Source: WTGA01 sp965231865 | GTDB taxonomy: Bacteria > Pseudomonadota > Gammaproteobacteria > Arenicellales > Poriferihabitantaceae | Assembly: GCA_965231865.1 (NCBI GenBank) | Contig: CBDDOJ010000001.1 | Span: 868,001 to 932,000, forward strand | Direction of reading: 5' to 3' | Length of the DNA: 64,000 nt | Part shown: positions 17,078 through 25,735 of the stretch, in pieces | Position numbering within the stretch: the stretch's first letter is position 1 | How the letters are laid out: each line of letters starts with the position of its first letter | Notes under the pieces: model-generated | The model's input: only the letters and a program-made list of their open reading frames with translations | What the model was told of the DNA's origin: nothing | The model's database searches: none | Translations under genes and position numbers: made by a program

Positions 17078-17377
17078 ATGTACTACACGATTTATGCCAA
17101 AGATTACCCCGGAACCCTGGAAAAGCGTTTGAATGCACGACCGGCCCATGTCGGACGGTTGAAGGCACTCGTGGATGCGGGGAGATTGCTCGTTGCCGGC
17201 CCAAACCCCGCCATTGATACGGAAAATCCGGGTCCTGCAGGATTTACGGGGAGCCTGATTGTTGCCCGGTTTGATTCGCTTTCGGATGCCCAGTCCTGGG
17301 CGGATGAGGATCCTTATATTGCCGCAGGGGTGTATGAGAGCGTCGAAGTAAAGCCCTACAGGAAAGTCCTGCCCTGA
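17078..17377 (+). CDS. YciI-like protein
   Basis: The 99-residue protein is a single YCII-related domain: MYYTIYAKDYPGTLEKRLNA, ARPAHVGRLKAL, GRLLVAGPNPA, GSLIVARFDSL, DAQSWADEDPYIAAGVYESV. The conserved His/Asp pair of the putative active site is present (RPAHVGRL and DEDPY). YciI of Haemophilus has a dimeric alpha-beta ferredoxin-like fold; the reaction in the cell is unknown. It immediately follows yciB. Confidence 0.9.
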   Translation: MYYTIYAKDYPGTLEKRLNARPAHVGRLKALVDAGRLLVAGPNPAIDTENPGPAGFTGSLIVARFDSLSDAQSWADEDPYIAAGVYESVEVKPYRKVLP

Positions 17378-17394
17378 ACCATTGCCTCATGGCT

Positions 17395-17425
17395 CCAGAC
17401 CCGGGCAACGCCTGCCCCGGTCTGG
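17395..17425. terminator. Strong hairpin between convergent yciI-like gene and dnaQ
   Basis: CCAGACCCGGGCA (17395-17407) pairs with TGCCCCGGTCTGG (17413-17425) across a 5-base loop with one C:C mismatch. It lies 18 bases after the YciI-like stop and about 105 bases from the end of dnaQ. There is no U-tract on either strand, so it is a strong bidirectional RNA end structure rather than a textbook intrinsic terminator. Confidence 0.5.
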
Positions 17426-17531
17426 CTGGCCGGTCCGGTGTCCACGGAGCATCCTGTGCAAACCGGTTTACCGGCCAGCTGTATTTCCGGGTGACCGGAC
17501 CCGCCTCCAAAACCCGGGAGAACCGGGGACT

Positions 17532-18248
17532 CTATCCGGTTTGATCCCAGACAACACGGCTGGACTGATCACGCAACAGTTTCAGCCATTTCTCATGTGC
17601 CTCCAGTTCATCGGAATTCGCCGGGACAACCGTCAATTCCCGGTAGTCGTTCCGGTCCAGCCTGGCTGAACTGGCCGGCCCTGCGATGGTTCTCGTGGAC
17701 AGGTCTTCGGATTCCTCCAGCAGGGTTGTCTGCCCGCCGGTCATCCGCAGATACACGGCAACCAGAATTTCGGCATCGATCAACGCACCGTGCACGGTGC
17801 GTTTTGACTGGTCCACTCCATAGCGTTTGCACAGGGCGTCCAGGCTGTTTTTCTGTCCCGGGTGCTTGTGCCGGGCCATGGTCAGGGTGTCAACCACTGT
17901 ACAGTGTTCCTGAATACACTGCTCCCCGTGTCCCGCCAGTTGAAACTCGTAATTCAGAAAACCCACATCGAAAGGTGCGTTGTGGATAACCAGTTCCGCA
18001 CCGGAAAGAAATTCAATCAGCTCCTGGGCCAGGTCCGGGAACAAGGGACCATCTCTCAAGTCCTGGTTGGTAATCCCGTGTATTTCGGTGGCCGCCTGAT
18101 CAATTTCCCGTTCCGGGTTGATGTAGCGGTGAAAATACTGGTCGGTCTTGTGGCGATTGACCATCTCCACGGCTCCGATTTCGATGATCCGGTGCCCCTG
18201 GCTGACTTCAAGTCCAGTGGTTTCAACATCAAGAAAGATTTTCCGCAT
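17532..18248 (-). CDS. dnaQ: DNA polymerase III epsilon subunit (proofreading exonuclease)
   Basis: The 238-residue protein starts at ATG 18248 (MRKIFLDVETTGLE). The DEDDh exonuclease motifs are visible: DVETTG (Exo I), VIHNAPFDVGFLNYEF (Exo II) and HGALIDAEILVAVY (Exo III with the catalytic His). The C-terminal tail binds the alpha subunit in the family. It removes misincorporated nucleotides in the replisome. It follows rnhA by 4 bases on the same strand; in E. coli these two genes are neighbours but divergent, so the tandem order here is a lineage variant. Confidence 0.93.
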   Translation of the reverse strand: MRKIFLDVETTGLEVSQGHRIIEIGAVEMVNRHKTDQYFHRYINPEREIDQAATEIHGITNQDLRDGPLFPDLAQELIEFLSGAELVIHNAPFDVGFLNYEFQLAGHGEQCIQEHCTVVDTLTMARHKHPGQKNSLDALCKRYGVDQSKRTVHGALIDAEILVAVYLRMTGGQTTLLEESEDLSTRTIAGPASSARLDRNDYRELTVVPANSDELEAHEKWLKLLRDQSSRVVWDQTG

Positions 18249-18252
18249 TCCC

Positions 18253-18687
18253 TTACCGCCTGCCGATTCCACGTTTCGCCAGGCGGTCGGCCCGTTCATT
18301 GCCCGGGTCCCCGGAGTGGCCCTTGACCCAATGCCAGTCCACCTCATGGCGACCAACCAGTTCATCCAGCGCCTTCCACAAATCCTGGTTCTTGACCGCC
18401 CCCCCCTGCGCGGTTCGCCAGTTTTTTTTCTTCCAGTTTTGCATCCATTTCTGAATTCCATTTTTCACGTACTTGGAGTCCGTGTACACCGAAACCCTGC
18501 TTGGCCGGGTCAATGCCTTGAGGCTCTCAATGGCGGCGGTCAATTCCATCCGGTTATTGGTGGTTCTCGATTCACCCCCGTACAATTCCTTCCGGTGGTC
18601 ACCATAGGTCAATACCGCCCCCCAGCCACCGGGTCCGGGATTGCCCCGGCACGCCCCGTCGGTATAGATGATGACCGGGTTTTTCAT
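18253..18687 (-). CDS. rnhA: Ribonuclease HI
   Basis: The 144-residue protein starts at ATG 18687. It has the catalytic carboxylates in IIYTDGACRGNPGPGGW (Asp), NNRMELTAAIESL (Glu), VYTDSKYVKNGI (Asp) and HSGDPGNERADRLAK (Asp, plus the flexible His). The basic helix with Trp residues (QKWMQNWKKKNW) typical of E. coli RNase HI is present. It degrades RNA in RNA-DNA hybrids. It is flanked by the yafS-like gene upstream and dnaQ downstream, all on the minus strand, a conserved gammaproteobacterial neighbourhood. Confidence 0.95.
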   Translation of the reverse strand: MKNPVIIYTDGACRGNPGPGGWGAVLTYGDHRKELYGGESRTTNNRMELTAAIESLKALTRPSRVSVYTDSKYVKNGIQKWMQNWKKKNWRTAQGGAVKNQDLWKALDELVGRHEVDWHWVKGHSGDPGNERADRLAKRGIGRR

Positions 18688-18706
18688 GCGTACAACCGGT
18701 TCCCGC

Positions 18707-19498
18707 CTAGTTTTTGTGCACAAGCCGCAGGCCAATCCTGGCCGCCCGCTGGGAAGCCGGCTGGGCAATCCCCGGCAACAGGCGATACCAGGGCTGCACT
18801 GTGCTCGATTTGGGAGTCACCGCCATGGTTCGCTTTCGGCCAACAATGATGTAAATTCCTCCAAAACCCGGCCACCACCGGTTTCCCGCTTTTTCAAAAA
18901 AATCCAGTTTCTCCCGCCACCTGGCTGACTGCAGGGGGGGCAAATAGGCCAACATGCCCGCCGCCGCAAGGTCAAATCCCAGCAATGACAACCAGTCCTG
19001 GATCCGGCGTACACTGTAATAGTTTCCGCTCCAGGGAAGTTTCCGCTGATGCCGGTTCACCAGCCGCAACGCACCATAGAAACTCATTGAGTTAAATCCA
19101 ACCAGAACCAGGCAACCCTCGGCAACCAGTATCTGGTTCACCTGGCGCAGAACTTCATGGGGATCAGGACAAAAATCCAGGGTATGGGGCAAGACCACCA
19201 AATCACAGGATTTTTCCGGAAAGGGCAAGGCATTGCTGGCCGACACCACATCATGGCCTGCCGATGAATCCTGTCCCCTGTTGAGGCGGTCCATGCCGCA
19301 ACCAGGATGACCATCCCCCACAGTGCGGGTATCCACAAAAAACCGGCTGGATACTTCCAGACCTTCGAAATAGTCAGCCCAATGCAAGCCGACCTGCAGA
19401 CCCCGGGCAAAATACCCGGACGGAACCATGGCCGTACACCGGTGGATTTCCGACCGGATCATGGATCTTCCCAGGGAAGTGTCAAACCAGTCATCCAT
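18707..19498 (-). CDS. YafS-like SAM-dependent methyltransferase
   Basis: The 263-residue protein has a Methyltransf_11-type core: ASNALPFPEKSCDLVVLPHTLDF, then HEVLRQVNQILVAEGCLVLVGFN, and SGNYYSVRRIQDWLSLLGFD. The glycine-rich SAM motif I is poorly kept (no clear GxGxG), so SAM binding is inferred from the family. It is the counterpart of E. coli YafS, which also sits next to rnhA. The function in the family is unknown. The gene ends 19 bases before the rnhA start and is probably the first gene of the yafS-rnhA-dnaQ transcript. Confidence 0.78.
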   Translation of the reverse strand: MDDWFDTSLGRSMIRSEIHRCTAMVPSGYFARGLQVGLHWADYFEGLEVSSRFFVDTRTVGDGHPGCGMDRLNRGQDSSAGHDVVSASNALPFPEKSCDLVVLPHTLDFCPDPHEVLRQVNQILVAEGCLVLVGFNSMSFYGALRLVNRHQRKLPWSGNYYSVRRIQDWLSLLGFDLAAAGMLAYLPPLQSARWREKLDFFEKAGNRWWPGFGGIYIIVGRKRTMAVTPKSSTVQPWYRLLPGIAQPASQRAARIGLRLVHKN

Positions 19499-19550
19499 CT
19501 TTCAACCCGCCGGTCCGCTCCGGCATGGGGAGGCCGGTTGGCTCCACACC

Positions 19551-19577
19551 GTCTGAAACATCATTGTCTGAAACATC
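19551..19577. repeat. Two direct copies of GTCTGAAACATC upstream of dapE
   Basis: Identical 12-base copies at 19551-19562 and 19566-19577, period 15 bases, lie in the divergent gap between the yafS-like gene and dapE. They could be regulator binding sites or a chance local duplication. Confidence 0.5.
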
Positions 19578-19641
19578 CTCATCAATTGCTTTTTTACAGT
19601 AAAATTCCGGCCCACCAAACTATACCACCTTGATCATATCG

Positions 19642-20778
19642 ATGTCATATTCCAACACCATCGAACTGGCCCGGGAACTGGTCCGGCGGAATTCCATCAC
19701 TCCAGATGATGCCGGTTGCCAACCGATGTTATCCGAAAAACTGGAAAAAATCGGGTTCCGTTGCGAACAGATCAATTCCCATGATGTCAGCAATCTTTGG
19801 GCAACCCGGGGCAGCATCCGGCCCCGGGTGGTTTTCGCCGGCCACACGGACGTGGTGCCCACCGGACCACTGGACCAGTGGTCGCATCCGCCGTTCGAAG
19901 GCATCCTCGAAGAAGGCATGCTGCATGGGCGGGGGGCGGCAGACATGAAAGGCAGCATTGCCGCGTTTGTCACGGCCTGCGAGCGGTTTGTCCACAAACA
20001 CCCGCACCACGACGGCACGGTGGGACTGCTGATCACCAGTGATGAGGAAGGTCTGGCTGACTGGGGAACCAGGATTGTTGTGGAGGAACTGCAAGGGCGG
20101 GGAATCCACATCGACATGTGCCTGGTCGGGGAACCCACCAGCGTCCGGTTGCTGGGGGATACCGCGAAAATCGGTCGCCGGGGGTCGATCAACGGAAAAC
20201 TGACCATTATGGGGAAACAGGGACATATTGCCTACCCCCACCTGGCGGAGAATCCCATTCACCTCGGGCTGGATGCGTTACAGGAACTGGTCTGGACCAG
20301 CTGGGACCAGGGGAACCGGAATTTTCAGCCTACCTGCTTCCAGTTTTCCGGTATTCACGGAGGCACCGGAGCGGCCAACGTCATACCCGGCCACCTGGAC
20401 CTGCAGTTCAATTTCCGCTACTCGCCGGAATCCACCCATACGGATTTAATCGAGCGCACGGAAGAAATTCTCCGGCGCCATGGAATGGATTTCCGGATCA
20501 CATGGGGAAATCCGGCCCACCCGTACTACACCACCGATACGGAACTCATCGAGGCCGTGGAAACCGCCGTACGGGAAGTGACCGGAATCACGGCGGATTT
20601 CTCCACCACGGGGGGAACATCCGATGGCCGGTTTATTGCACCCACCGGTGCCCAGGTGGTGGAACTCGGGCCGGTCAACGCCACGATCCATCAGATTGAC
20701 GAGCAGGTGTCCGCGGATGACCTAGACCTGCTCTCGGAATGCTATGAACGGATCCTGGAAAAACTGCTGACCCGGTGA
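19642..20778 (+). CDS. dapE: Succinyl-diaminopimelate desuccinylase
   Basis: The 378-residue M20 metallopeptidase-family protein starts at ATG 19642 (MSYSNTIELARELVRR); a TTG 12 bases upstream is possible but gives no family residues. Zinc ligands and catalytic residues are seen in VVFAGHTDVVPTGP (His), HGRGAADMKGSIAAF (Asp), LLITSDEEGLADWGT (catalytic Glu and metal Glu), CLVGEPTS and the C-terminal ATIHQIDEQV (His). It hydrolyses N-succinyl-LL-diaminopimelate in lysine and peptidoglycan precursor synthesis. No other dap gene is adjacent. Confidence 0.94.
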   Translation: MSYSNTIELARELVRRNSITPDDAGCQPMLSEKLEKIGFRCEQINSHDVSNLWATRGSIRPRVVFAGHTDVVPTGPLDQWSHPPFEGILEEGMLHGRGAADMKGSIAAFVTACERFVHKHPHHDGTVGLLITSDEEGLADWGTRIVVEELQGRGIHIDMCLVGEPTSVRLLGDTAKIGRRGSINGKLTIMGKQGHIAYPHLAENPIHLGLDALQELVWTSWDQGNRNFQPTCFQFSGIHGGTGAANVIPGHLDLQFNFRYSPESTHTDLIERTEEILRRHGMDFRITWGNPAHPYYTTDTELIEAVETAVREVTGITADFSTTGGTSDGRFIAPTGAQVVELGPVNATIHQIDEQVSADDLDLLSECYERILEKLLTR

Positions 20779-20893
20779 CCCGGGACACCGTTCAGTGCGG
20801 GGTCCTGGACCCGGTGATCCGGAACCCCTGTTGAACGGCCCGAAATTCGCTATACTCCACACCCCTTGTTTGCGCTGAACCGAATTGATCGAA

Positions 20894-22564
20894 ATGCCAG
20901 ATATCCGCCCCCGGACCAACTTTATCCGTCAGATCATCGACGCGGACCTGGAATCGGGCAAACACAGTGAAATCCGGACGCGATTTCCCCCCGAGCCCAA
21001 CGGCTATCTGCACATCGGACATGCCAAATCCATCTGGCTGAATTTTGGCATTGCCCGGGACTATGACGGCGAGTGCACGCTACGCTACGATGACACCAAT
21101 CCGACCCGGGAAAACGAGGAGTACGTCCAGGCCATTGCCGATGACGTCAGGTGGCTGGGGTACCAGTGGACGGCAGTGGCCTATGCTTCCGATTATTTTG
21201 AACAGTTCTACCGCTACGCGCTGGAACTCATCGACAAGGGCCTGGCGTATGTGGACAGTATCGATGCGGAAGAAATCCGGGCACTGCGGGGCACACTGAC
21301 CGAACCCGGGAAAAACAGCCCCTACCGCAACCGCAGTCCTGATGAGAACCATCGCCTGTTTGAACAAATGCGTCACGGGGCCTTCCGGGAGGGCGAACAC
21401 GTACTGCGGGCAAAAATTGACATGGCATCCCCCAACCTCAATTTACGGGACCCGGTCATTTACCGGATTCTCCACCATTCCCATCAACGCACAGGCAACC
21501 AATGGTGCATCTACCCGCTATACGATTTCGCACATGGTCAGGGCGATGCCATTGAACGGGTCACCCATTCGTTGTGTACACTGGAATTTGAAGCCCATCG
21601 CGCCTTGTACGACTGGTTTCTGGAACACCTTTCCACGCCCAGCCGACCCCGGCAAATTGAATTTTCACGGCTCAATTTAACCTACACCGTGATGAGCAAG
21701 CGAATGCTGACGCAACTGGTGGAAGAAGGGGATGTCGAGGGCTGGGACGACCCGCGCATGCCGACCATTTCCGGGCTGAGACGCCGGGGATTCACACCGT
21801 CCTCCATTCGTCATTTCATTGCATCCGTCGGCATTACCAAAAAGGACAACATCATCGAAATGGGCCTGCTTGAAAACTGCATTCGCGAAGACCTGAATCC
21901 CACGGCCCCCCGGGCCATGGCCGTGCTTCGTCCCCTGAAAGTCGTGATCGAAAACTACCCGGCGGGGAAAACAGAGGAAATCCAGGCGCCCAACCACCCG
22001 GGCAACCCGGCATTGGGTGCCCGGAAGATCACTCTGGCCAGGGAAATCTACATCGAACAGGATGACTTCATGGAAGACCCGCCGAAAAATTACTTCCGGC
22101 TCGGTCCGGGCCGTGTCGTGCGGTTGCGGTATGCCTTCGTGATCCAATGCCGGGAAATCATCCGGGATGACTCCGGTGCAGTGGTTGAACTGCGGTGCCA
22201 TTACGACCCGGACACCCGGCATGGACAACAACCCGAAGGCGGAAAAGTGAAAGGGGTCATCCACTGGGTGGCGGCCTGCCATTGCGTTGAAGCGGAAGTC
22301 CGGCTCTATGATCGACTGTTTTTTGAAGCCAACCCGCTGGCCGACAAAGACAAGCATTTCCGGGAAGCACTGAACCCGGATTCTCTTGAGATTCTCACGA
22401 ATTGCAAGCTCGAACCCGGTCTGGCCGCCTGCACCGATGACACCCGGTACCAGTTTGAGCGCCTGGGTTATTTTTTTCGTGACCGGGACAGTGCGAGGAA
22501 AAAACCGGTCTACAATCGAATTGTTACATTGCGCGACACCTGGACAAAACTGAAATCACGATAA
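20894..22564 (+). CDS. glnS: Glutaminyl-tRNA synthetase
   Basis: The 556-residue class I synthetase starts at ATG 20894 (MPDIRPRTNFIRQII). The HIGH motif lies in PPEPNGYLHIGHAKS and the KMSKS equivalent is VMSKRML, both in the GlnRS form. LRYDDTNPTRENEEYVQ and WCIYPLYDFAHGQGDA are tRNA and glutamine-binding segments, and the C-terminal anticodon-binding beta-barrels are complete. A dedicated GlnRS supports assignment to the gammaproteobacteria or a related group. sohB starts 13 bases downstream and may be read through. Confidence 0.96.
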   Translation: MPDIRPRTNFIRQIIDADLESGKHSEIRTRFPPEPNGYLHIGHAKSIWLNFGIARDYDGECTLRYDDTNPTRENEEYVQAIADDVRWLGYQWTAVAYASDYFEQFYRYALELIDKGLAYVDSIDAEEIRALRGTLTEPGKNSPYRNRSPDENHRLFEQMRHGAFREGEHVLRAKIDMASPNLNLRDPVIYRILHHSHQRTGNQWCIYPLYDFAHGQGDAIERVTHSLCTLEFEAHRALYDWFLEHLSTPSRPRQIEFSRLNLTYTVMSKRMLTQLVEEGDVEGWDDPRMPTISGLRRRGFTPSSIRHFIASVGITKKDNIIEMGLLENCIREDLNPTAPRAMAVLRPLKVVIENYPAGKTEEIQAPNHPGNPALGARKITLAREIYIEQDDFMEDPPKNYFRLGPGRVVRLRYAFVIQCREIIRDDSGAVVELRCHYDPDTRHGQQPEGGKVKGVIHWVAACHCVEAEVRLYDRLFFEANPLADKDKHFREALNPDSLEILTNCKLEPGLAACTDDTRYQFERLGYFFRDRDSARKKPVYNRIVTLRDTWTKLKSR

Positions 22565-22576
22565 CCGGACCGCACC

Positions 22577-23632
22577 ATGCTGGAATATCTTGCTGAATAT
22601 GGCCTGTTCCTGGCCAAAGCCATCACCCTTGTTGCGGCCATTCTTGCCATCGCAGGAAGCCTGGTATCCCTGGCGATGCGGCAAAAACAGAACAGCAGCA
22701 AACAACTGGAAATCACGCATCTGAACAAGCAGTTCAAGGAAATGGAAAAGACGCTTTGTGCGGCCACCCTCTCTGAGGCCGGCATGAAACAGAGACTCAA
22801 GGCCGAGAAGAAAAAGGCCAAGCTGGAAGCCAAGGCAGAAAAGAAAGCGAACAAGGCGGAAAAGGACGACCACCCGGGTCGAAAACGATTGTTTGTCATT
22901 GATTTTGACGGCGACATGAAAGCATCCAATGTGGAATCCATGCGCCAGGAAATCAGTGCGCTGCTGACCATCGCAAATGAAAATGACGAAGTTCTGGTCC
23001 GGCTGGAAAGCGCTGGCGGAACGGTGCATGGATACGGGCTGGGGGCCTCCCAGTTGAAACGGATACGCGACCGGAACATCCCCCTGACCGTGTCCGTGGA
23101 CAAGGTCGCGGCCAGCGGAGGATACATGATGGCCTGTGTCGCGAACCAGATTATCGCCGCTCCGTTCGCGATCCTGGGTTCCATCGGTGTACTGGCCCAG
23201 ATCCCGAACCTGAATCGCCTGCTGAAAAAACATGATGTCGACTTTGAACAACTCTATGCCGGGGAATACAAGCGCACCCTCACCCTGTTCGGTGAAAACA
23301 CGCACAAGGGGCGTGCTAAAATGCAGGCCGACCTGGAAGAAACCCACCAGTTGTTCAAGGAATTTGTGAAAAGCCAGCGGCCCGGTCTGGATATCGAAAA
23401 GGTGGCCACCGGAGAGCACTGGCTGGGCACCCGGGCACTGGAACTCGGGCTGGTGGATACCCTGGTCACCAGCGATGACTATCTCATGCTCATGGCCCAG
23501 GACGCCGAAATCCTCCACATCGAATATTCAGAAAAGAAAACCCTCATGGACAAGCTTTCAAACCTGGTTTCGTTCCAGTTCAGGCAACGGCAAAAGGAGG
23601 TTCAGGACCTCGACAAACCGTTGTTGATGTGA
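22577..23632 (+). CDS. sohB: SohB-type S49 inner-membrane protease
   Basis: The 351-residue protein has an N-terminal transmembrane helix (residues 8-35), a Lys/Glu-rich linker (residues 70-95, AEKKKAKLEAKAEKKANKAE) and an S49 peptidase domain beginning KRLFVIDFDGDMKAS. The nucleophile is the Ser of DKVAASGGYMMACVA, and the general base Lys is expected in the preceding SVDK. The C-terminal GTRALELGLVDTLVTSDDYL is a family signature. SohB is a periplasm-facing or membrane-associated peptidase related to signal peptide peptidase SppA. It lies directly downstream of glnS. Confidence 0.93.
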   Translation: MLEYLAEYGLFLAKAITLVAAILAIAGSLVSLAMRQKQNSSKQLEITHLNKQFKEMEKTLCAATLSEAGMKQRLKAEKKKAKLEAKAEKKANKAEKDDHPGRKRLFVIDFDGDMKASNVESMRQEISALLTIANENDEVLVRLESAGGTVHGYGLGASQLKRIRDRNIPLTVSVDKVAASGGYMMACVANQIIAAPFAILGSIGVLAQIPNLNRLLKKHDVDFEQLYAGEYKRTLTLFGENTHKGRAKMQADLEETHQLFKEFVKSQRPGLDIEKVATGEHWLGTRALELGLVDTLVTSDDYLMLMAQDAEILHIEYSEKKTLMDKLSNLVSFQFRQRQKEVQDLDKPLLM

Positions 23633-23699
23633 GCGATAACCCGTCAAACCCCCCAGTGGAACCTCGTCAGAAAAACCCGCTTCACCGGATACCAGGCGC

Positions 23700-24227
23700 G
23701 TGATTTACACCCTTGATGACCGGCCACAACCGGAAATTGCCGAAAGCAGTTTTATCGCCCCCAGCGCTGAACTCATCGGCTGGGTATCCGTGGAGGAACA
23801 GGCCAGTATCTGGTTCAACGCGGTTCTGCGGGGAGACAACGAACTCATCTCCATCGGGAAAAGATCCAATGTACAGGACTGCAGTGTCCTGCACACCGAT
23901 CCAGGCATCCCCCTGACCATCGAAGACAATGTGACGGTGGGACACAGCACCATGCTCCACGGTTGCCGGGTCCGGTCCGGCAGTCTCATCGGCATCGGCA
24001 GCATCATCCTGAACAACGCGGTGGTTGGAAGAAACTGCCTGGTCGGTGCCCATGCATTGATTACCGAAAACAAGGTGTTTCTGGACGGCACGCTAATTCT
24101 GGGCTCCCCGGCCAGGGCGATCCGGGACCTCACTGACGGCGAGAGAAAGGAAGTGGAAGCCGCCGCGCAATCCTACGTAAACAAGATTCCAAGGTATCAG
24201 ACACTCCGGCATCTCCCGGTTGCCTGA
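23700..24227 (+). CDS. Gamma-carbonic anhydrase-like protein (YrdA family)
   Basis: The 175-residue protein is a left-handed beta-helix of hexapeptide repeats, starting at GTG 23700. It has SSFIAPSAELIGWV, VLRGDNELISIGKRSNVQDCSVLHTD and NVTVGHSTMLHGCRV; the three histidines that bind zinc in the family are those of LHTD, VGHST and LHGC. Family members are called YrdA, PaaY or gamma-carbonic anhydrases; activity varies. Its terminator-like hairpin is at 24231-24253. Confidence 0.9.
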   Translation: MIYTLDDRPQPEIAESSFIAPSAELIGWVSVEEQASIWFNAVLRGDNELISIGKRSNVQDCSVLHTDPGIPLTIEDNVTVGHSTMLHGCRVRSGSLIGIGSIILNNAVVGRNCLVGAHALITENKVFLDGTLILGSPARAIRDLTDGERKEVEAAAQSYVNKIPRYQTLRHLPVA

Positions 24228-24230
24228 CGG

Positions 24231-24253
24231 AAACCCGGGATGAACCCGGTTTT
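24231..24253 (+). terminator. Intrinsic terminator after the YrdA-like gene
   Basis: AAACCCGGG (24231-24239), loop ATGAA and CCCGGTTTT (24245-24253) form a GC-rich stem with one bulged C and a T-run, four bases after the stop codon. metZ converges from the other side. Confidence 0.6.
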
Positions 24254-24316
24254 GAACCCGCTGTATGGGTCCCGGGAATCCCCGCTTCCCGATGCCATCG
24301 CCCTGCCATGACGGGC

Positions 24317-25510
24317 CTATTTCCGGATCTTGTCCAGGCCTCTTCCCAGGTCATCGATGATATCCCCCGGGTGCTCCAGCCCCACCGAAATCCGTACAAG
24401 GGAATCCGTGATTCCCGCCCGGTCCCTCTCCTGCTGGGTAATCCGCAGATGAGTCGTGGTCGCCGGGTGGGTAATCGTTGTCTTCGTGTCCCCCAGGTTG
24501 GCAGTAATGGAAAGAAATTCCGTGTTGTCGATCACCTTCCACGCTTCGGATTTTGATCCATGGACCTCAAAGGAAACGATGCCGCCAAAGCCGCTGTGCT
24601 GTTTTTTCGCCAGTTCGTGCTGGGGATGGGATGCCAGCCCCGGATAGTGGACCCGCTTCACCGAAGGATGCGCCTCCAGCCACTGTGCCACCTCCAGCGC
24701 ATGGGCACAATGCTGTTTCATCCGCAACGGCAGCGTTTCCATTCCCTTGCTGAAGGTCCAGGCATTGAACGGGCTCATGCATGGACCCGTCGTTCGAAGC
24801 ATGCCAAAGAGGGCATCGTGGATTTTCTCGTCATTCGTAACCAGGGCGCCCCCGACGCAACGGCCCTGCCCGTCCAGGTACTTGGTTGCACTGTGCACGA
24901 CGACATCCGCCCCCAGTTTCAAAGGCTGCTGCAGTACCGGGGTACAAAAGGCATTGTCGACGACAAACAGGATTCCATTTTCCCTGGCGATTTCGCCAAT
25001 GGCCGGGAGGTCGCCAATCTCGCACAACGGATTGGATGGAGATTCCAGGAAAATCAAACGCGTATTCGGTCGGACCGCCCGCTTCCACTGCCCAGTATCG
25101 GTCAGGCTAACAAAAGAGGCGTCCACACCAAATCGCGCATAATATTTCGTGAACAGGTTGACAGTGGAACCGAACAGGCCGGTGGACGTCACCACATGAT
25201 CCCCCGCATTGAGTACCGCGAACACCAGTCCCGTGATGGCGGCCATTCCCGAAGCGGTTGCGATGCAGTACTGCCCTCCTTCCAGCGCCGCCAGCCGATT
25301 CTCAAAACCCGCCACCGTTGGGTTGGTAAAGCGGGAATAAATATTTCCGGCTTTCTCCCCCGAAAACCGGTCTGCAGCCTGTTGTGCGCTATCGAAAACA
25401 TAGCTCGATGTGGGGAAGATGGGCTCTGCGTGCTCCTGTTCGTCGGTGCGGCGATGCCCGTGGCGTATCGCCATCGTCTGGCTGTGATATTTCTGGTCGT
25501 GGTCTGACAT
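24317..25510 (-). CDS. metZ: O-succinylhomoserine sulfhydrylase
   Basis: The 397-residue PLP enzyme starts at ATG 25510 (MSDHDQKYHSQTMAIRHG), preceded by GGGAGG at good distance. It has PIFPTSSYVFDSAQQAADRF, YSRFTNPTVAGFENRLAALE and the PLP lysine in HSATKYLDGQGRCVGGALV. The C-terminus SLVRISVGLEHPGDIIDDL is typical of MetZ. The enzyme makes homocysteine from O-succinylhomoserine and sulfide. In Pseudomonas metZ follows purF; here it stands alone, divergent from trpB. Co-occurrence with metY suggests that both acetyl- and succinyl-homoserine routes exist, or that one of them serves another thiol. Confidence 0.92.
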   Translation of the reverse strand: MSDHDQKYHSQTMAIRHGHRRTDEQEHAEPIFPTSSYVFDSAQQAADRFSGEKAGNIYSRFTNPTVAGFENRLAALEGGQYCIATASGMAAITGLVFAVLNAGDHVVTSTGLFGSTVNLFTKYYARFGVDASFVSLTDTGQWKRAVRPNTRLIFLESPSNPLCEIGDLPAIGEIARENGILFVVDNAFCTPVLQQPLKLGADVVVHSATKYLDGQGRCVGGALVTNDEKIHDALFGMLRTTGPCMSPFNAWTFSKGMETLPLRMKQHCAHALEVAQWLEAHPSVKRVHYPGLASHPQHELAKKQHSGFGGIVSFEVHGSKSEAWKVIDNTEFLSITANLGDTKTTITHPATTTHLRITQQERDRAGITDSLVRISVGLEHPGDIIDDLGRGLDKIRK

Positions 25511-25644
25511 GTTGCACCTCCCAACAGGTAGTACTGTCACCGTGGTTGAGGGAAATGCCCGGGACAGCGTGGGTCGGTTGCTTAATGACCCGCATCAATT
25601 CCGTGTCCATGCACATTCCCTCAAGCCGACATGGTTGGAAAGTG

Positions 25645-25672
25645 TAGGCAAGCGGTCACGGTTAGGCAAGCG
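25645..25672. promoter_or_regulatory. Direct repeat TAGGCAAGCG x2 upstream of the trpB promoter
   Basis: Identical 10-base copies at 25645-25654 and 25663-25672, 18 bases apart start to start, lie just upstream of a TATAAT at 25703-25708 and 64 bases before the trpB start. The spacing is a little under two helical turns, so a dimeric activator or repressor could bind one DNA face. No regulator gene is adjacent. Confidence 0.45.
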
Positions 25673-25702
25673 ATTATTGGTGCCAACTTTCCAGCGTATC
25701 TA

Positions 25703-25708
25703 TATAAT
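25703..25708 (+). promoter_or_regulatory. Candidate -10 element of trpBA
   Basis: A consensus TATAAT lies 28 bases before the trpB ATG. No good -35 is found at 16-18 bases; TTGGTG lies 20 bases upstream. A weak -35 with the adjacent direct repeats fits an activator-dependent promoter. Confidence 0.45.
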
Positions 25709-25735
25709 CAAATCAAATAACCTGAACCCAACACC

